A DNA stretch of 64,000 bases from Manihot esculenta. Taxonomy: Eukaryota; Streptophyta; Magnoliopsida; Malpighiales; Euphorbiaceae. This document shows positions 46,435 through 58,982 of this stretch, in pieces. The stretch is taken from NCBI RefSeq assembly GCF_001659605.2, contig NC_035170.2:18214856-18278855 (forward strand), in the 5' to 3' direction. The number at the start of each line of letters is the position of its first letter. Position 1 is the first letter of the stretch. A program made the translations under genes and the position numbers. Under the pieces are notes generated by a model. The model was not told where the DNA came from, searched no databases, and saw only the letters and a list, made by a program, of their open reading frames with translations.

Positions 46435-47511
46435 TAGGGGTGAGCACTATTCGGTTTAAACCGAAATAACCGACCGAACCGAACCGAATTAAAAATTTGG
46501 TTCGGTTTTATTTTTAATTCGGTTCGGTTCGGGTTTAATTTTCTGAAAAATCGGTGATTTCGGTTCGGTTCGGTTTTAGATTCAAAAATTTCGATTAGAC
46601 CGAACCGAACCGAAATCACTAAACTACGTCGTTTTGAAATGTACCCTTATATTTGCCCTAAATCTAAAAGCCTGAGTCACGCTACCAATCTCCATTCCAC
46701 GCCGCCTCACATCACAGATCACACATGCCTGTGCCTTTCTCTGAGCATTGAGCTCCACCACTTCCAGCAGTTCCACAGTCCACCGTCCGACCTCCACTCT
46801 CCTCCCGACATCGACCGATTAACTGTCGCGGCTAACTTGGGTCATCGATCTTCACTACGTTGCGGATGCGCGAATTAGCAACGTTGACGACTCCTCACCT
46901 CGCTGTCGCTCTCTGGTCTCTCTCTCCACGGAATCGTCGGCGTCGGTCGTCACTCTCCACGGAATCATCGGCCATCGCTCTCCAGTCTATCGGCTCTCCG
47001 CACCGTCAACAACTTGGTTGCCCTCGGTCTTCCTCGGTCTTCCTCGGTCCTCCTCGGTCCTCCTCGCTCCTCCTCGCTCCTCCCTCCTCGCTCCTCCCTC
47101 CTCGCTCCTCCCTCCTCGCTCCTCGCTCCTCCCTCCTCGCTCCTCGCTCCTCCCTCCTCGCTCCTCGCTCTTCGCTCCTCGCTCCTCGCTCCTCCTCCGT
47201 CCTCCTCCGTCCCCGTCCCCGTCCTCAGTCCTCAGTCCTCAGTCCTCAGTCCTCAGTATTGATTTTTTATTTGTAAAAATTAAAATTAAAATATTTTAAT
47301 TGGATTTTAGAATGAATGTGAAAAAAAAAAGTTTAAAAATCGAATCGAACCGATCGAACCGACCGAACCGAACCGATCTAAATCAGTTCGGTTCGATTCG
47401 GTTATTCCTCTTATTCGGTTCGGTTCGGTTTGTGTAAAATTCTGCAATTCGATTTTCGGTTATTTCGGTTCGGTTCGGTTTTGAACCGAACCGACCGAAT
47501 GCTCACCCCTA
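46435..47511 (+). mobile_element. Non-autonomous hAT-like element, copy B
   Basis: Perfect 12-bp terminal inverted repeats, TAGGGGTGAGCA and TGCTCACCCCTA, flanked by a perfect 8-bp target duplication ATAGAACC (46427-46434 and 47512-47519). An 8-bp duplication is the mark of hAT transposases. Subterminal regions (46450-46620 and 47340-47495) are packed with CGGTT and AACCG units in both orientations. No transposase is encoded; the core has a CT-rich array and short frames without signatures. Same family as 12589-13919, in inverse orientation. Confidence 0.88.
47025..47255 (+). repeat. CT-rich minisatellite in hAT-like copy B
   Basis: Variable tandem units built from CTCCTCGCTCCTC, CTCCTCGGTC and at the end CTCAGTC. 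Gives all-open, low-complexity frames (repeated RSSLLAP-type peptides) in three plus-strand frames, which should not be annotated as genes. Confidence 0.9.
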
Positions 47512-47519
47512 ATAGAACC

Positions 47520-49938
47520 CATAAGACCAACGGAGATAAAAGAAGGGCGCCAACAAAGAAGAATGTCAAAGAGGATTGAGAAACATTCTCGTAAATTGAG
47601 ACAATGGCTATGGTGTAGCCATTGGCAGAACAAAGGGAGTCTCTCTTATCAATTTATGACTGTTGAGTTAAAACAATGTTACTATTTGTTTTGGATGACA
47701 TGCTTAAGTAATTATTATCTTATGAGACTAATGACATTTATTATGAGACTATTATAGGTAAATCATAGTGTTATGTGAGGCATGAGTTTATGCCAATTGA
47801 TATGTTATTGTATGATTGTTTCAAACAATAGATATAAAGAATGAAGACTATCAACACTTAATAAATAGGCATAGCGGGAAGTTTGAAGGAGGAAAGGAGG
47901 AAAATCAATGTCAAATCCAGCTAAACAGATTTGTTATAGAGCAGTGCGTGTAGATGAGATAAGAACATCTTGCAATGGAGATATCACAGCCTAGTCGTCA
48001 CTTAGATCCAGCAGTCAACAGAGTTTATTGCATAATTTCACACAGAGGATTGAAGTACCCACCTCCTAACACATTTGCAGAAGATTGCGACACCAAAGGA
48101 CAGAGCATTCAAGACAAAGTGTTCAATCACATACAAATTTTGTACAACATATAAGGGAACTTATAACAGCAACTCCAAGTGTTCAAGCAGAAGATTGAAG
48201 ACCTCCGAGAAGTTTAGTCGACGAGGACATCAACCGTTTAAGTGGGGGAGAGTGTTAGGGTCCTAGAATTTCAGGGATCAAAACTATAATTTTTCAACAG
48301 TAGAGTTTTTGAGAAATAATATTTGGATAAATTAGTATAAAATAAAAGTAAGTTAAGTGCCGTATCAGATATCTGTAATTCCTTTTAGATTATTTATTTA
48401 GGGGGTGTGTCATCTGAGACATATAGATGTCTCCTCTTGCCATAAGCCACATTGTTCCTAAAACTCTTTAGGGGGAGTGATTAGTTGGCCACCAGTAGGA
48501 GCTGGGCTCAATTGGCTACCGTAGGCCTACGGAGTTTCTGAGCTGTGCATTCACTTCTTGTACACTGCCCCCTGTCAACAAGGGAAATGAAAATTACTAT
48601 AACAATTATGTCGATAATAATGTATAATACTATTTTACCCCTGAAATAAAATAAATGGCATGTTCATAAATTCTCATATTCAGTTCTTATCTCTTATGCC
48701 TATTGTGAGGCTTCTGTTTGATTACTGCATGTTAATTTCATTGTTCGCTTATATAATCTTGACTAATTAGGTTGTTCATGTTCACAAGTATCGGGTGATT
48801 TTTAAAACTGATTTAGGTTGAAAGTGTTCAAATCAAATGTTGCACGGTCCCAAATGAGTGTCAAAATGCGGATCCGTAATATACAGAAATTATTTTAATT
48901 TTTAATTTTCAATATTTTTTAATTTTTGAAAAATTAAAGTTAAAGTTATAATTTTTATTTTAAAATCAAGGTTTTCTAGCTTACAAAATTTAACAGGTAT
49001 AATTTATAAATTAATTAGATATTTTTTTATTATTTTAAATATAATATCTAAATTTAATTATTTTATTTTTATTTAATTTTTTATAATATTTTCTAATTTA
49101 TATTTTTCGTTATACTTTTATTATATTAGTAGTAAATTTATAGTTGAGATCTAAATCATTTTTTATTATATTTTATTTATTAGTAATGATTAATTAATGA
49201 TTAACCAATAAAAAAATATATGGATTAGTTGAATTTAAAAAATTAAAGCTTTAGATTAAATTATAATCATAATCAAAATTATTTATCCACAATTATAATC
49301 ATAATTTCTAAAATAGTCAGAACCAAAAAATTCCTATTACGTAAATTAAGAGTATTACAACCGTAACAAAATTTAAAAATTAAAAATTTTGAGTATAATT
49401 ACAATTAAATATAAAATTTTATTCTGACTTTTATAATTAAACATGAAGTTTTGACCTTTCCTTTCTAATAAGCCGGCTTCAAATAAAAACTTGTCTGGTT
49501 GCCTAAGGATGACATTGTGGTTGAACAAACTCCCCCTAAGTTAGTTGCACTATTATGCATAGATCATATTTAAAAATAAATCTAAAGGTGAAAAGATTAG
49601 CATTATGTGTCAAGCACATTAATTGGAGTACGTGTTCCCCATTTACAATTCAAACTCAAAATTTGTGGTTTTAATAATTTCCTATCAAGCTTTTACCTAA
49701 CCAATCACCCATCAAGCTACGTGAGCAGAATTGGTGGAAGTCTTCTGAAGGAAGCATGAAAATCAAGTGACAAAGATGTATTCTTACAACCAACCAACTT
49801 TAGTTTTTTCCATTATAACTTCTAATTTAACATGATGTATAGTATAATATATATGCACAAAATAATTGTCCTATTGGCACTTTAACATGGGCTCACAGCC
49901 TCCATTAGATTACAACTATTACATACCTGCCTCCCCTG
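47520..49938. other. Intergenic DNA with a possible retroelement 3' junction
   Basis: At about 48240-48252 AAGTGGGGGAGAG is followed by TGTTAGGGTCCTAG, which looks like a polypurine tract and the start of an LTR at 48253. Upstream sequence could be worn internal DNA, but no domain is recognisable and no matching second LTR is present. From 48880 to 49450 the DNA is AT-rich and featureless. The last few hundred bases form the downstream region of the E3 ligase gene. Confidence 0.4.
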
Positions 49939-52900
49939 TTATGCATCCTGTTGATGAACTCGCCTTTGCCTCATCCCTACATCAGCTTCTCCAGCATTTT
50001 GAATTAAACCACTGCCTATCAGGTTAGAATTTTGCAATTCTGAGGAAAGTGCCTCACTTTGCCTTTCTTCTCTATCTTCTCCGTAGTTATGAAGCCTACG
50101 ACCGACGAGATAGCGATCGTCACGTATGGAGTTGTGAAGATTGGTGAACCAAATATGGAATCTTTTAGCACAGAAGCACAGTGCACTGAAGGAGAGACAT
50201 CCCAACCATGCAAAACGGTAAACGGCGGAGTTTACTACTAATGGGTACCCAAGCACAGGAAACAACCCTCTTGCCAAGACATAAGGCACACACAGGGCAG
50301 TTAGCAGCTTCATTATTATGGGGAACACGATCTCTCGTAGGACCCAGAGGCCTTGTAGCCTTGAGAAACCATCTTCTCTCACCCTCTCAAATTTTACTCG
50401 CCAACTTTCATCCACAAGCGGCATCATGTGGTCCAACATAACCTGTTCAAGAACAAAAACACAACACTATATCAATTTTTTTAAAGAGAGAGAGGGAGAG
50501 ATGAACCCTCTTCCATGGAGAATATTATCTTTTAATCTTTTCAACAACTGTACAAGCAAATCAAAATTAAAACAAGCAAATCAAAATTAAAACAAATATG
50601 AACAATGTGTATGCTGAAAATTCAGCATATTTTATATTTTTATACTGTTGTGTCCCTGCAGTAGCATATAAATACCAAAACAATCTCCACCTAGAGCAGC
50701 GTCCTTACAATTCATCATCTAAATGGTAGGAAAACAATAATGTTGTATCACAAATGTTCTACAGGATCAGCATATGGAATCTTGTGCACGTTGTTCCTAT
50801 GCTACATTATTATAAGCTCAAACCAACTTTCTTTCTCTATTCAAAATTAATGGGTCTGATACTTACTGCATGTCAATAAAATCAATACAAGCTGTGCATA
50901 TTCCAATGAAAATCAGAAAATAGCCAACATGCTATATGCTATCAACAGTTTCCTGTGAATAATAATTTTCTGCACATCAAACTTCACATTTGCATTCTAG
51001 AAGGGCAAATGAATGTGCAATTCTACGCTATTTCAATTGCCCAACCATTTCAATTTTATTGATTATAGCTATGGACTTCAATCTTGGTAACCATTCAGGC
51101 AAATTGAGCAGAGTTTGACAACATACATGGGGAGCTAAATAACAATCAGAATTCGCAAAATTTTTTTTAAAAAAATTGCTCATTTTTAGAATTACTTTAC
51201 AATGATAATAGTACATTTTATTGTTTTCGTTTTCTTTTCCTTTCTTTTACAATCATTATTTTTTAGTAGTACTAAATATGAATTTTTATTTTATACTTAT
51301 CAAGAGAGCAAATAAATTAACAAATATATTCTTCAACAATTGCTTATTATATGGGCTTCTTCCTGCATTACTGAACTTCTTCGAAAAATTGACCATAATT
51401 TTTACCATCAAATACCACAGCCCTAGTTTATAGAATTAAAAAGGTTGGCAAAAATTGAAAAGGTGGAGAAAATTCAACAATGACATTTTCTTTTTTTTTT
51501 TTTTATCATTTGGCTCATTCTAGAAAGCAAATTCCAGTGCAACAGCAATACTCTTTCAGGAGCCTGATACTTTCATAATAAGTCACCATTTCTTATCAAG
51601 TAAGGATCATTAGATGTTGTTCTTTTTTAAAAAAAATGTTATATGTTATTAAATAGCTAAGTTGGCTGTGGGCATTCACACAATATTTTGTTGAACTTAT
51701 TAATCAAGCTAAAATACTCACCAGCCTGGTCCAGATCTTAAGAAAGATAAGTCCTAATGCCCAGTCCTGATACAGGAGGAACACTGGGCTTTCATCCACA
51801 GGCACACGCAGAGGCACAATCACTAGAAGCTCAAAGAGAAGCCCAATCAATACTGGAATGACAAAAATCTAGACCAAAACAACAATGAGGAGAAAGTTAG
51901 GAAGTTGCTGCAACAAGAAATGACAAGTAGGATTAACAAATAGAGACCTACAAAAGAAATAATAAACATAATGACTCATACCCATATTGCCAGTAGTGCA
52001 GAGCTCTTGAGAACAATGCCACACCACTTCCAGATTTGGCTAAGCAAAACAGTCGCCCTATTTGTTCTAACATGCTCAGTGGAATATCTGGCTCCAGCTA
52101 ATGCAGTCCAAATGACATAGCTTCCAATTATGAAGGCATAAAGATCTAGAGAAAGATATAAAACAAAAATTAATCATCACTTTCTAATCTCGCATGCTGC
52201 TTAAGAAGCACTAGACAAATTAACCTTACCATTGCACTTGATGCCATGAGTTATTGGGAGAAGAGGGATGGCATTGAAAAGGGCACGCCCAAGTGATATT
52301 GGTACAACTATCAAGGCAGAGTTGAAGATAAGGAGAGTCATCCAAGCTACAACCAGCAAGAGGACAATGCGAAGAACAAAGCTGCACCTGCTAAAACACC
52401 AATTCTAGAATATTAGGTGGAAAGTACAGTCTTGAAGCAGTAACAATAACTAAGAGCAGCAACTAACTAATAAATAAAAATGAATAACAACAAAATATAA
52501 TTTCAACCGACAATGATAAATAATAACATCATGCAAAGTCGTCTCCTCTTTCCAAGTTCATATCTTTTTTGTACTAAAAGAAATATAGGAGTTGGAGAAG
52601 CATCATTTTATAAACTTTGCAATAAATTATCATGAAGAGTAAAACCAACATAATAAAATCACCAGATATAAAATGTTTAAGATTAATAAAACTGGAATCT
52701 AATATAAAACAAAATATTACAAGAACATTTCATATCTTTCGTAATTGTGTTTAAGATTTAACTTCAAAAATCATCTTTATGTTAGCCATCCTACCAGCTG
52801 GCATAAAGACAATAAATGCTCTATGATGAAAAAGTTCTTGTCACAAGGAAAATTCTATGGAACTGTGATTAGACCAGTTGCTGTGGCAGTCGATGTGCGT

Positions 52901-55900
52901 CAAAAGCCAGCAAGTTCATAAAATGAGAAATGCTGAATTTGAATAAGAATATTAATGCATATATGTGGACATAACAGAATTAACCAAAAAAAAAACTTAT
53001 TACATTCAGGAAGAAGGTGGAGGCAGTATACATTAAAGACAAATTGGATGAAGAGCTGATATGCTTTCTCCTTGCCCAATGTATACTTATAAATGCTCCA
53101 AAGCAAAAAGCAGGATTTTAAGTAGTAAAAGGAAGGGGAAAAAATGCCTAAAAACTAAAATGCCATGCATTGAAGTGACAAGAGAGAGTTTAAATATCTC
53201 AACCTTTACAAGAAAGCATGACCTACACAAAGTTGAATGGCAGAGAAAAATAGATATGGAAGTTCTAACTAAATTGAAACTGAGAGATGAATTCAATTGA
53301 ATTGAACAATACATGCTGATAGTAGGACGTGGGGATTGGGGATATAGAAGAGTGAGCAACAATTAGGCAGTGGCATTGAAAAGATTCCAAGGATCGCTAG
53401 GATTTTAGACTTCCTTCTTCCATCTTCAGCTAAAAGGTGGACTAGAAAGCTATTGATGAAACAGAATCTAATAAACATTACTGTTATGATAAAAGGTGCT
53501 ATTAATGAATAATGCTTTGCCCTACCACCCACCCTCCAACCGTGGACACACACAAATTTTTTATAAAAAAAAAAAAGGGAAAAATAGATAATGATGTAAT
53601 TCAGAGCAAGAACTGAAAAGGTTAATAAGTTATACATACTCTGAATCAGATTGTTCATCACTTTCGTGCTCAGCTGCATTAGAGCTTCCTCTGTCAAGAA
53701 GACTTCTGTTAGAATCATCAGCAGCTGCAAGTGCCACCAAAGCACGATCCTGTGCACCTGGTTGTATTGCTGGAAGTCTGTCCTGTCTTCCTGGCTCTTG
53801 ATTTACATTCTCCTGGCCGCCATTGTCTTCAGGTTTGGGCAATAAATAATCTGTTAAACCAAGTGCCCAGCCAACTGCTGTAAACCAATAGCGGAGAAGG
53901 GATTTGATTGTGGTCCGCAACTTAAAATGCTCAATGGCAAATGGAATGCAGATTTGGAAAAGAAGCATGTCAGCTGGTATTTCAGTAAATGGATCAGACA
54001 CCCTGAGAGAAATGTATATCCATACCATACAACAGAGGTCAGAAAAAAAAGGTAATCAATTATCATAAGAATCGCAGAAGTATAAGGTCAATACTTACGA
54101 TATGTCAAGAGGGAAAATGGAGGGCGCCATCCTCATTGCTAGTTTGACTGGTAAAAATACCAGCATCACAATTAAACTTCCATAAACAGCAACAGACAGC
54201 AATACCCTGCGAGCATGCTTGTGCACAGGATCATCAATTAAATCACGGAATGGATTATAGTTTGGATCAGCTGGATCTCGAAGAAAATACAGAACCCCCT
54301 TGCGTAAAACCTACAGAGCACGGACAGAAAGGAAAAGATAAAATATTAAATTATTTGCATTACAATTTAAAGGAATTTCCATTATGGTAAGATAGCTAAG
54401 AAAGATACCCCTCGAAGAAGACTAACAAAGATGCTTATCTGTAGCATGTATACGATTCCCACAACCCAATGAACCAGTGAGCTTGCTAAAGGAGAAACTG
54501 AGAAGAACTGAAGTCTTTGAGCCATAGACTTCCCAAACATTCTTATAGTACAAACATCCAGCCACCATCCACACATCAAAGGAAATACACCAAGTTCAAT
54601 AACCAGAAGGAAGGCAACCTTAATCATAGTCATCAAATGCCTCATTGCCGCCAAGAACTGCCTGAAAAGAGATGGAATTGTTTCTGCTATAGAAGCAATG
54701 CCATAAAATCTCCCCAAGGTCAAAGGCTCACCCTTTGTGTATCGAATCAAAGCAATAATACCAAGGTAGAAGAAGACCAAAGAGAATATAAACATATATC
54801 CAATAGCAAGAGTTGTAACATCAGAAAGCCTTGATGTGCCAATATTTGCCTCTTTTAAGAGATCTGCTGACAGTGGAGTGCTTATATTCTTTGAGACTTC
54901 ATTTAGTCCACTAGCATTTACTTTTAATGCATCTGCAACCTGACCAAGAAGTCCACCATCTTGACCTTCAGATGTCAAATTTGTAACAGCATTCAATGCA
55001 CTCTTCATTGTCCAATTTGCTATGGAAAGCTCGGAATCTATGACCGGCGTAACTGCAGACAATAAAGGACCACTTGCCGAAGAGAAAAGCCATGATACAT
55101 AATGGAGTATAATCCGTCCCAATGAAAAGGGCACAAAAATAACAACACCAAGGAATATCATATTACTAGCCAGAACCTGCAGATTAATAAAGCAACAATG
55201 AAAGAACTCTCAAACAGATGTAAGCAGAAGTCTCAATTTTATTAATCCTTTCACATCAATGGACCAAAAACAAAAATAGCCAAAGAAGCCACACACCACA
55301 CCCAAAAAAGGGGGAAAAAACACAGAGAGGGGAAGAACATAAATTAATAGCATCTAGTTCTCTGTAAAATGGACCAGACCAGAAGGACAAGTCAATGGTT
55401 TAGTCCAGTCCAACTTGGTTTTTTTTTTAAGGAAAAACCAAAACTTAAAAAATTTAAGAATTAAGATTAATATTTTTTAAATGTTTTAAGTCAACAATGT
55501 CATTTACCAAGTCAAATTGATGTCAAAGTGGTTGGAGATGGAAATGATCAACCATCCAGTTGAAAAAAACAGGTAGCAAAGGGAAATGCGTTGGACATAA
55601 CTATAATAAAAAAAAAGATCAAATGAAGAGAGTGCATGTACAGTCCAACGCTGAAAAAGAAGGGAAAAAGAAAAAGCACGGCACCATAAGATTACGCAGA
55701 TATAAATAATGATATAAATGAAGGTCAAATGCCTAAAATGTTACCAAAATTATTGACAAAACAGATATCTGATAAAATTTTCAAAATTATACCACAAGAA
55801 TTCCAGCAAAAGATAACAGGAAAGAAATTAGACTTGCCGTAAATGCATTTTCAACTAAATGGAATACAGGACCCTGCATGCCAACAAGCTCATCGAAAGG

Positions 55901-57596
55901 TACATCCTCTGCACCATCACCATCATCTAAACCATCAAATATCTGTTCAACATGGGCCTCAAGACGAGCTGCCTGCATCTCCCACCGAGCAGCTACATTT
56001 TCAGCATTTCTTCGGATTATTTGACCAGCCCCTGCAATTCCTTGTCCTCCACCAGCATCATCAGCATTTAATTCACCAGCAAAATTTCTATTAGCTTGTC
56101 CTGGTGGCCGTCTTGCTCCACGAGCACCATTTCTGTCACCTTCGTCTTCTCTCTCGGCATCCTGACCTCCGATCTCCCTTAAATGCCTAAAGTAATCTCT
56201 TAATGAAGTGGCCCCAAGAAATATGAAAACAATGCTGGCAGAAAGTAGGAAGCCATGCAGACAATCAGTAAGAATAACTGTAGTAGAGATATGACTTAAA
56301 AATAATCTCTGGGCTTCACCAAAACTCCTCACAAAAGCCAAACGCCATATCCAGAAAGTTATGAAGGGTATAATGAGGAGCCAAACAGAAAGTACAAAAC
56401 TAAGGCGCAAAAAGAATTGCAAAACATGACAAGTCTTCATTGCCATTCCAATTACAAACTCCTGAAAAGGAAGCCTTGATGGGGCATTCTCAGCATAAAC
56501 AGGAGAGAACGAGAATGCATGCTTGCAAACCTGAAAAGGAAAGAAAATACCATAAACTTTATATAAATATATTAGTAAATAATGTTAAGCACAACTGAAA
56601 AAGTTCAAAGCACCCCAATGCTATAAACTGCAACTCAATAGATAAATATGACTGCCTCATATTTCATAATTAAAAGTAAAAATAAAAAAGAAAAGAAGAA
56701 CCCAATTACTGACATAAAAGCAACAAGATTATTTCTTTGTCTGCACCAGTATCTTTCCTTATACAACATAGTACAAATAAAAACCCGTAAAAACACTGGA
56801 CAAAACCCTGGGTTTCACATTTCCGGTCCACCTGCTGCTTTCTTCAACATTAGAATAGGAGCAGCTTCATTTGGCTTCAATAATTCATTTCATCCCTTTT
56901 ATTAACAAAAGTCATGCACTTCATCTGTTCTATTAAAACTGTCATCCCAAAAATATGAACTTGAACTTTGAAATTGCTGTGAAGGTAGAAGAGCATGTAC
57001 AACACATCTTTTCGCACCTACCACATTATCCTATCTTAGTTACAACGGACCTTGATACAATCGAAATTCTCCCCAAGTACAAAACAGCCTAGTTAAAGGA
57101 GGAGAACACAAAACAATGTCTAAATCCCTAATTAAATCTTGTTCTTACAACACTAACCAATTCACAGCATCATTTCCAGTAAAAGTCGTAAAATCTCCAA
57201 ATAAACAAATCCAGAATATTCGATTCATAGTAAAGAAAGTGAAGTTACCTCGCATTGACGAGCGTTGCTGTGATTAAGCCACTGCAGAAGACAGTCCTGA
57301 TGCACAAACTTGATACTTCCGCTACACGCGCAAGGATAACGTAAAGGATTCTCCGCCTCTCCCGGGTTCCTACAGATGCGGCATACATCCTCCTCCTCCT
57401 CATCGTCCTCGTACGACCTCGACGCCGACACCGCTGCAGGCGCCGAGGAAGCTCCATTACTCTCCTCCTTTTCAATCAAATCGCGATTCGATGCTGTAGA
57501 ACTCGAGGAAGACGAGGATGGAGACGACGGCCCCATGGTGTCGTTAGAATATCGTTGATTGGGGGGTGGTGGCGCCGCCGCAGAGGAGATCTCCAT
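49939..57596 (-). CDS. SUD1: SUD1/CER9 (DOA10-type) membrane RING-variant E3 ubiquitin ligase
   Basis: Plant orthologue of yeast Doa10 and human MARCHF6. The ER-membrane E3 ubiquitinates short-lived and misfolded proteins; in Arabidopsis it affects sterol synthesis (HMG-CoA reductase activity) and cuticular wax. Nine exons join in one frame to 1,119 residues (Arabidopsis about 1,108): 57596-57249, 56530-55838, 55176-54409, 54310-54099, 54002-53640, 52390-52230, 52145-51982, 51868-51722 and 50442-49939. Intron 2 has a GC donor (GCAAGT); the others are GT-AG. The N-terminus is Ser/Pro-rich. A C4HC3 RING-variant finger has C72, C75, C89, C91, H99, C102, C115 and C118, the last coming from exon 2. 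Many hydrophobic segments follow, with acidic Arg/Gly-rich cytosolic loops (ARGARRPPGQANRN; DDSNRSLLDRGS) and the conserved core PLTLGRFYGIASI to MKVAFLLVIELGVFPLMCGWW. All key residues are present, so it should be functional. Confidence 0.96.
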
Positions 57597-58829
57597 GAGG
57601 AAAGAGGATGGCGAGTCAGGGATGGGATTGGCTCGGCGAGTTCAGGGAACGAATTGGGAATTTGAAGACGGAAGTAGCGGAGTGAAACGCGTTAAGGATT
57701 TTGTTTGTCTTTGTTCTTTGTGTTTTTTCTTTTTTTTTTTGGAGTTTGCGCACATGGGCCCGCGGGCGTATAAGGTTTTATTGGGACAGTTGGCTTCTTG
57801 TGATGATAACGAGGCGGTCGGTTTCAGCGGGGACGATGGACGATGTGAATATTTTCTACTGGTGCTTTACAGTGAATATATTTTTCCCAATAAAAATATA
57901 ATATATAATTAAAATTATAGTCTGTTTTAAAAAGAATGGATTTAAATGCGATCAGGGTTCTTTCTTTGCAGGAAATAATTTACATTTAAAAAATATATTT
58001 TATAAAAAATATTTTTTATTTAAATAACTTATTTTTATTTATTTTTTTAATTATTTTAAAATTATTATTTTATATTTTTAATTATAATAATATATAAATT
58101 AAATATTAGAACTTTATTTTATTTTATTTTTTAAAAAATTTTAAATATTTTTTTAGTATTTAATAAAAATTAATATATTTAAAATAGATATAATAAAAAA
58201 GTTATATTTTTTAATATATAAAATAATAAAATGAATAAAAATGATGAAATGATGGAAATATGATTTAATTTTAATTTAAAAAATAAAATTTATATAAAAG
58301 TATTAATAAAAATTTTAAAAAATAGGAAAAATAATTTTTTTAAAAGAGAAAATTATTTTTCAAAAAATAATTAATTTTTTTAATTAAAAAATATTTTTTA
58401 TTAGTTAAATTTTTTGAAACACTATAAAAAGTATAAAATATTTTTTAAAAAGAATATTTTTTGTGAAATAAATAGTTTTAATTTTATATTTTTTTTAAAA
58501 AAATTTGTAAAATAAACAGAGTTTAAATTTTATTTTTAAAAAAGTCGAATAAATTTAATTTTTTAAATAAATATTATTTTTTAAAAATTTAAATAAATTT
58601 AATTTAATATACAATAGAATATTATTTTAATTGTAAAATATTTTTTATAATAAAATATTATCTTTTATTAAAAAAAATTTTAATTTTTATGTTAATTAAA
58701 ATACTACATTTTAATATTTTAAAAGATGGTTGGATAGAAAAAATTATAATTTTAACGTTTAATATGATTATACCTAAAATTTTCAATTTTATAATTTTAT
58801 GTATAATATGACTGTAGCTGAAATTTTTA
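57597..58829. other. Upstream region of the E3 ligase gene and AT-rich spacer
   Basis: The first 250 bp are G/C-richer and should hold the 5' UTR and core promoter, though no clear TATA box is seen. Beyond about 57900 the sequence is extremely AT-rich and non-coding. Confidence 0.5.
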
Positions 58830-58982
58830 ATTTTAGATTACAAAATCTCACCTTCTAAATTTATTATAATTATAATTAAAACTTTAGATTATAAAATTTC
58901 ACCTTCTAAATTTATTATAATTATAATTAAAACTTTAGATTATAAAATTTCACCTTCTAAATTTATTATAATTATAATTAAT
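58830..58982. repeat. 51-bp tandem repeat, about three copies
   Basis: Units with ACTTTAGATTATAAAATTTC at 58881 and 58932 and a slightly diverged first unit at about 58830. The second and third copies appear identical, suggesting recent duplication. Confidence 0.88.

Noticed and set aside
46860..47299. Three overlapping plus-strand frames rich in Arg-Ser-Ser-Leu-Leu
   Set aside because: All three frames of a CT-rich minisatellite are open; low complexity inside a non-autonomous hAT-like element.
57225..57912. Short frames on both strands around the E3 ligase first exon
   Set aside because: They are shadows of the Ser/Glu-rich first exon and its 5' flank, and do not splice to anything recognisable.
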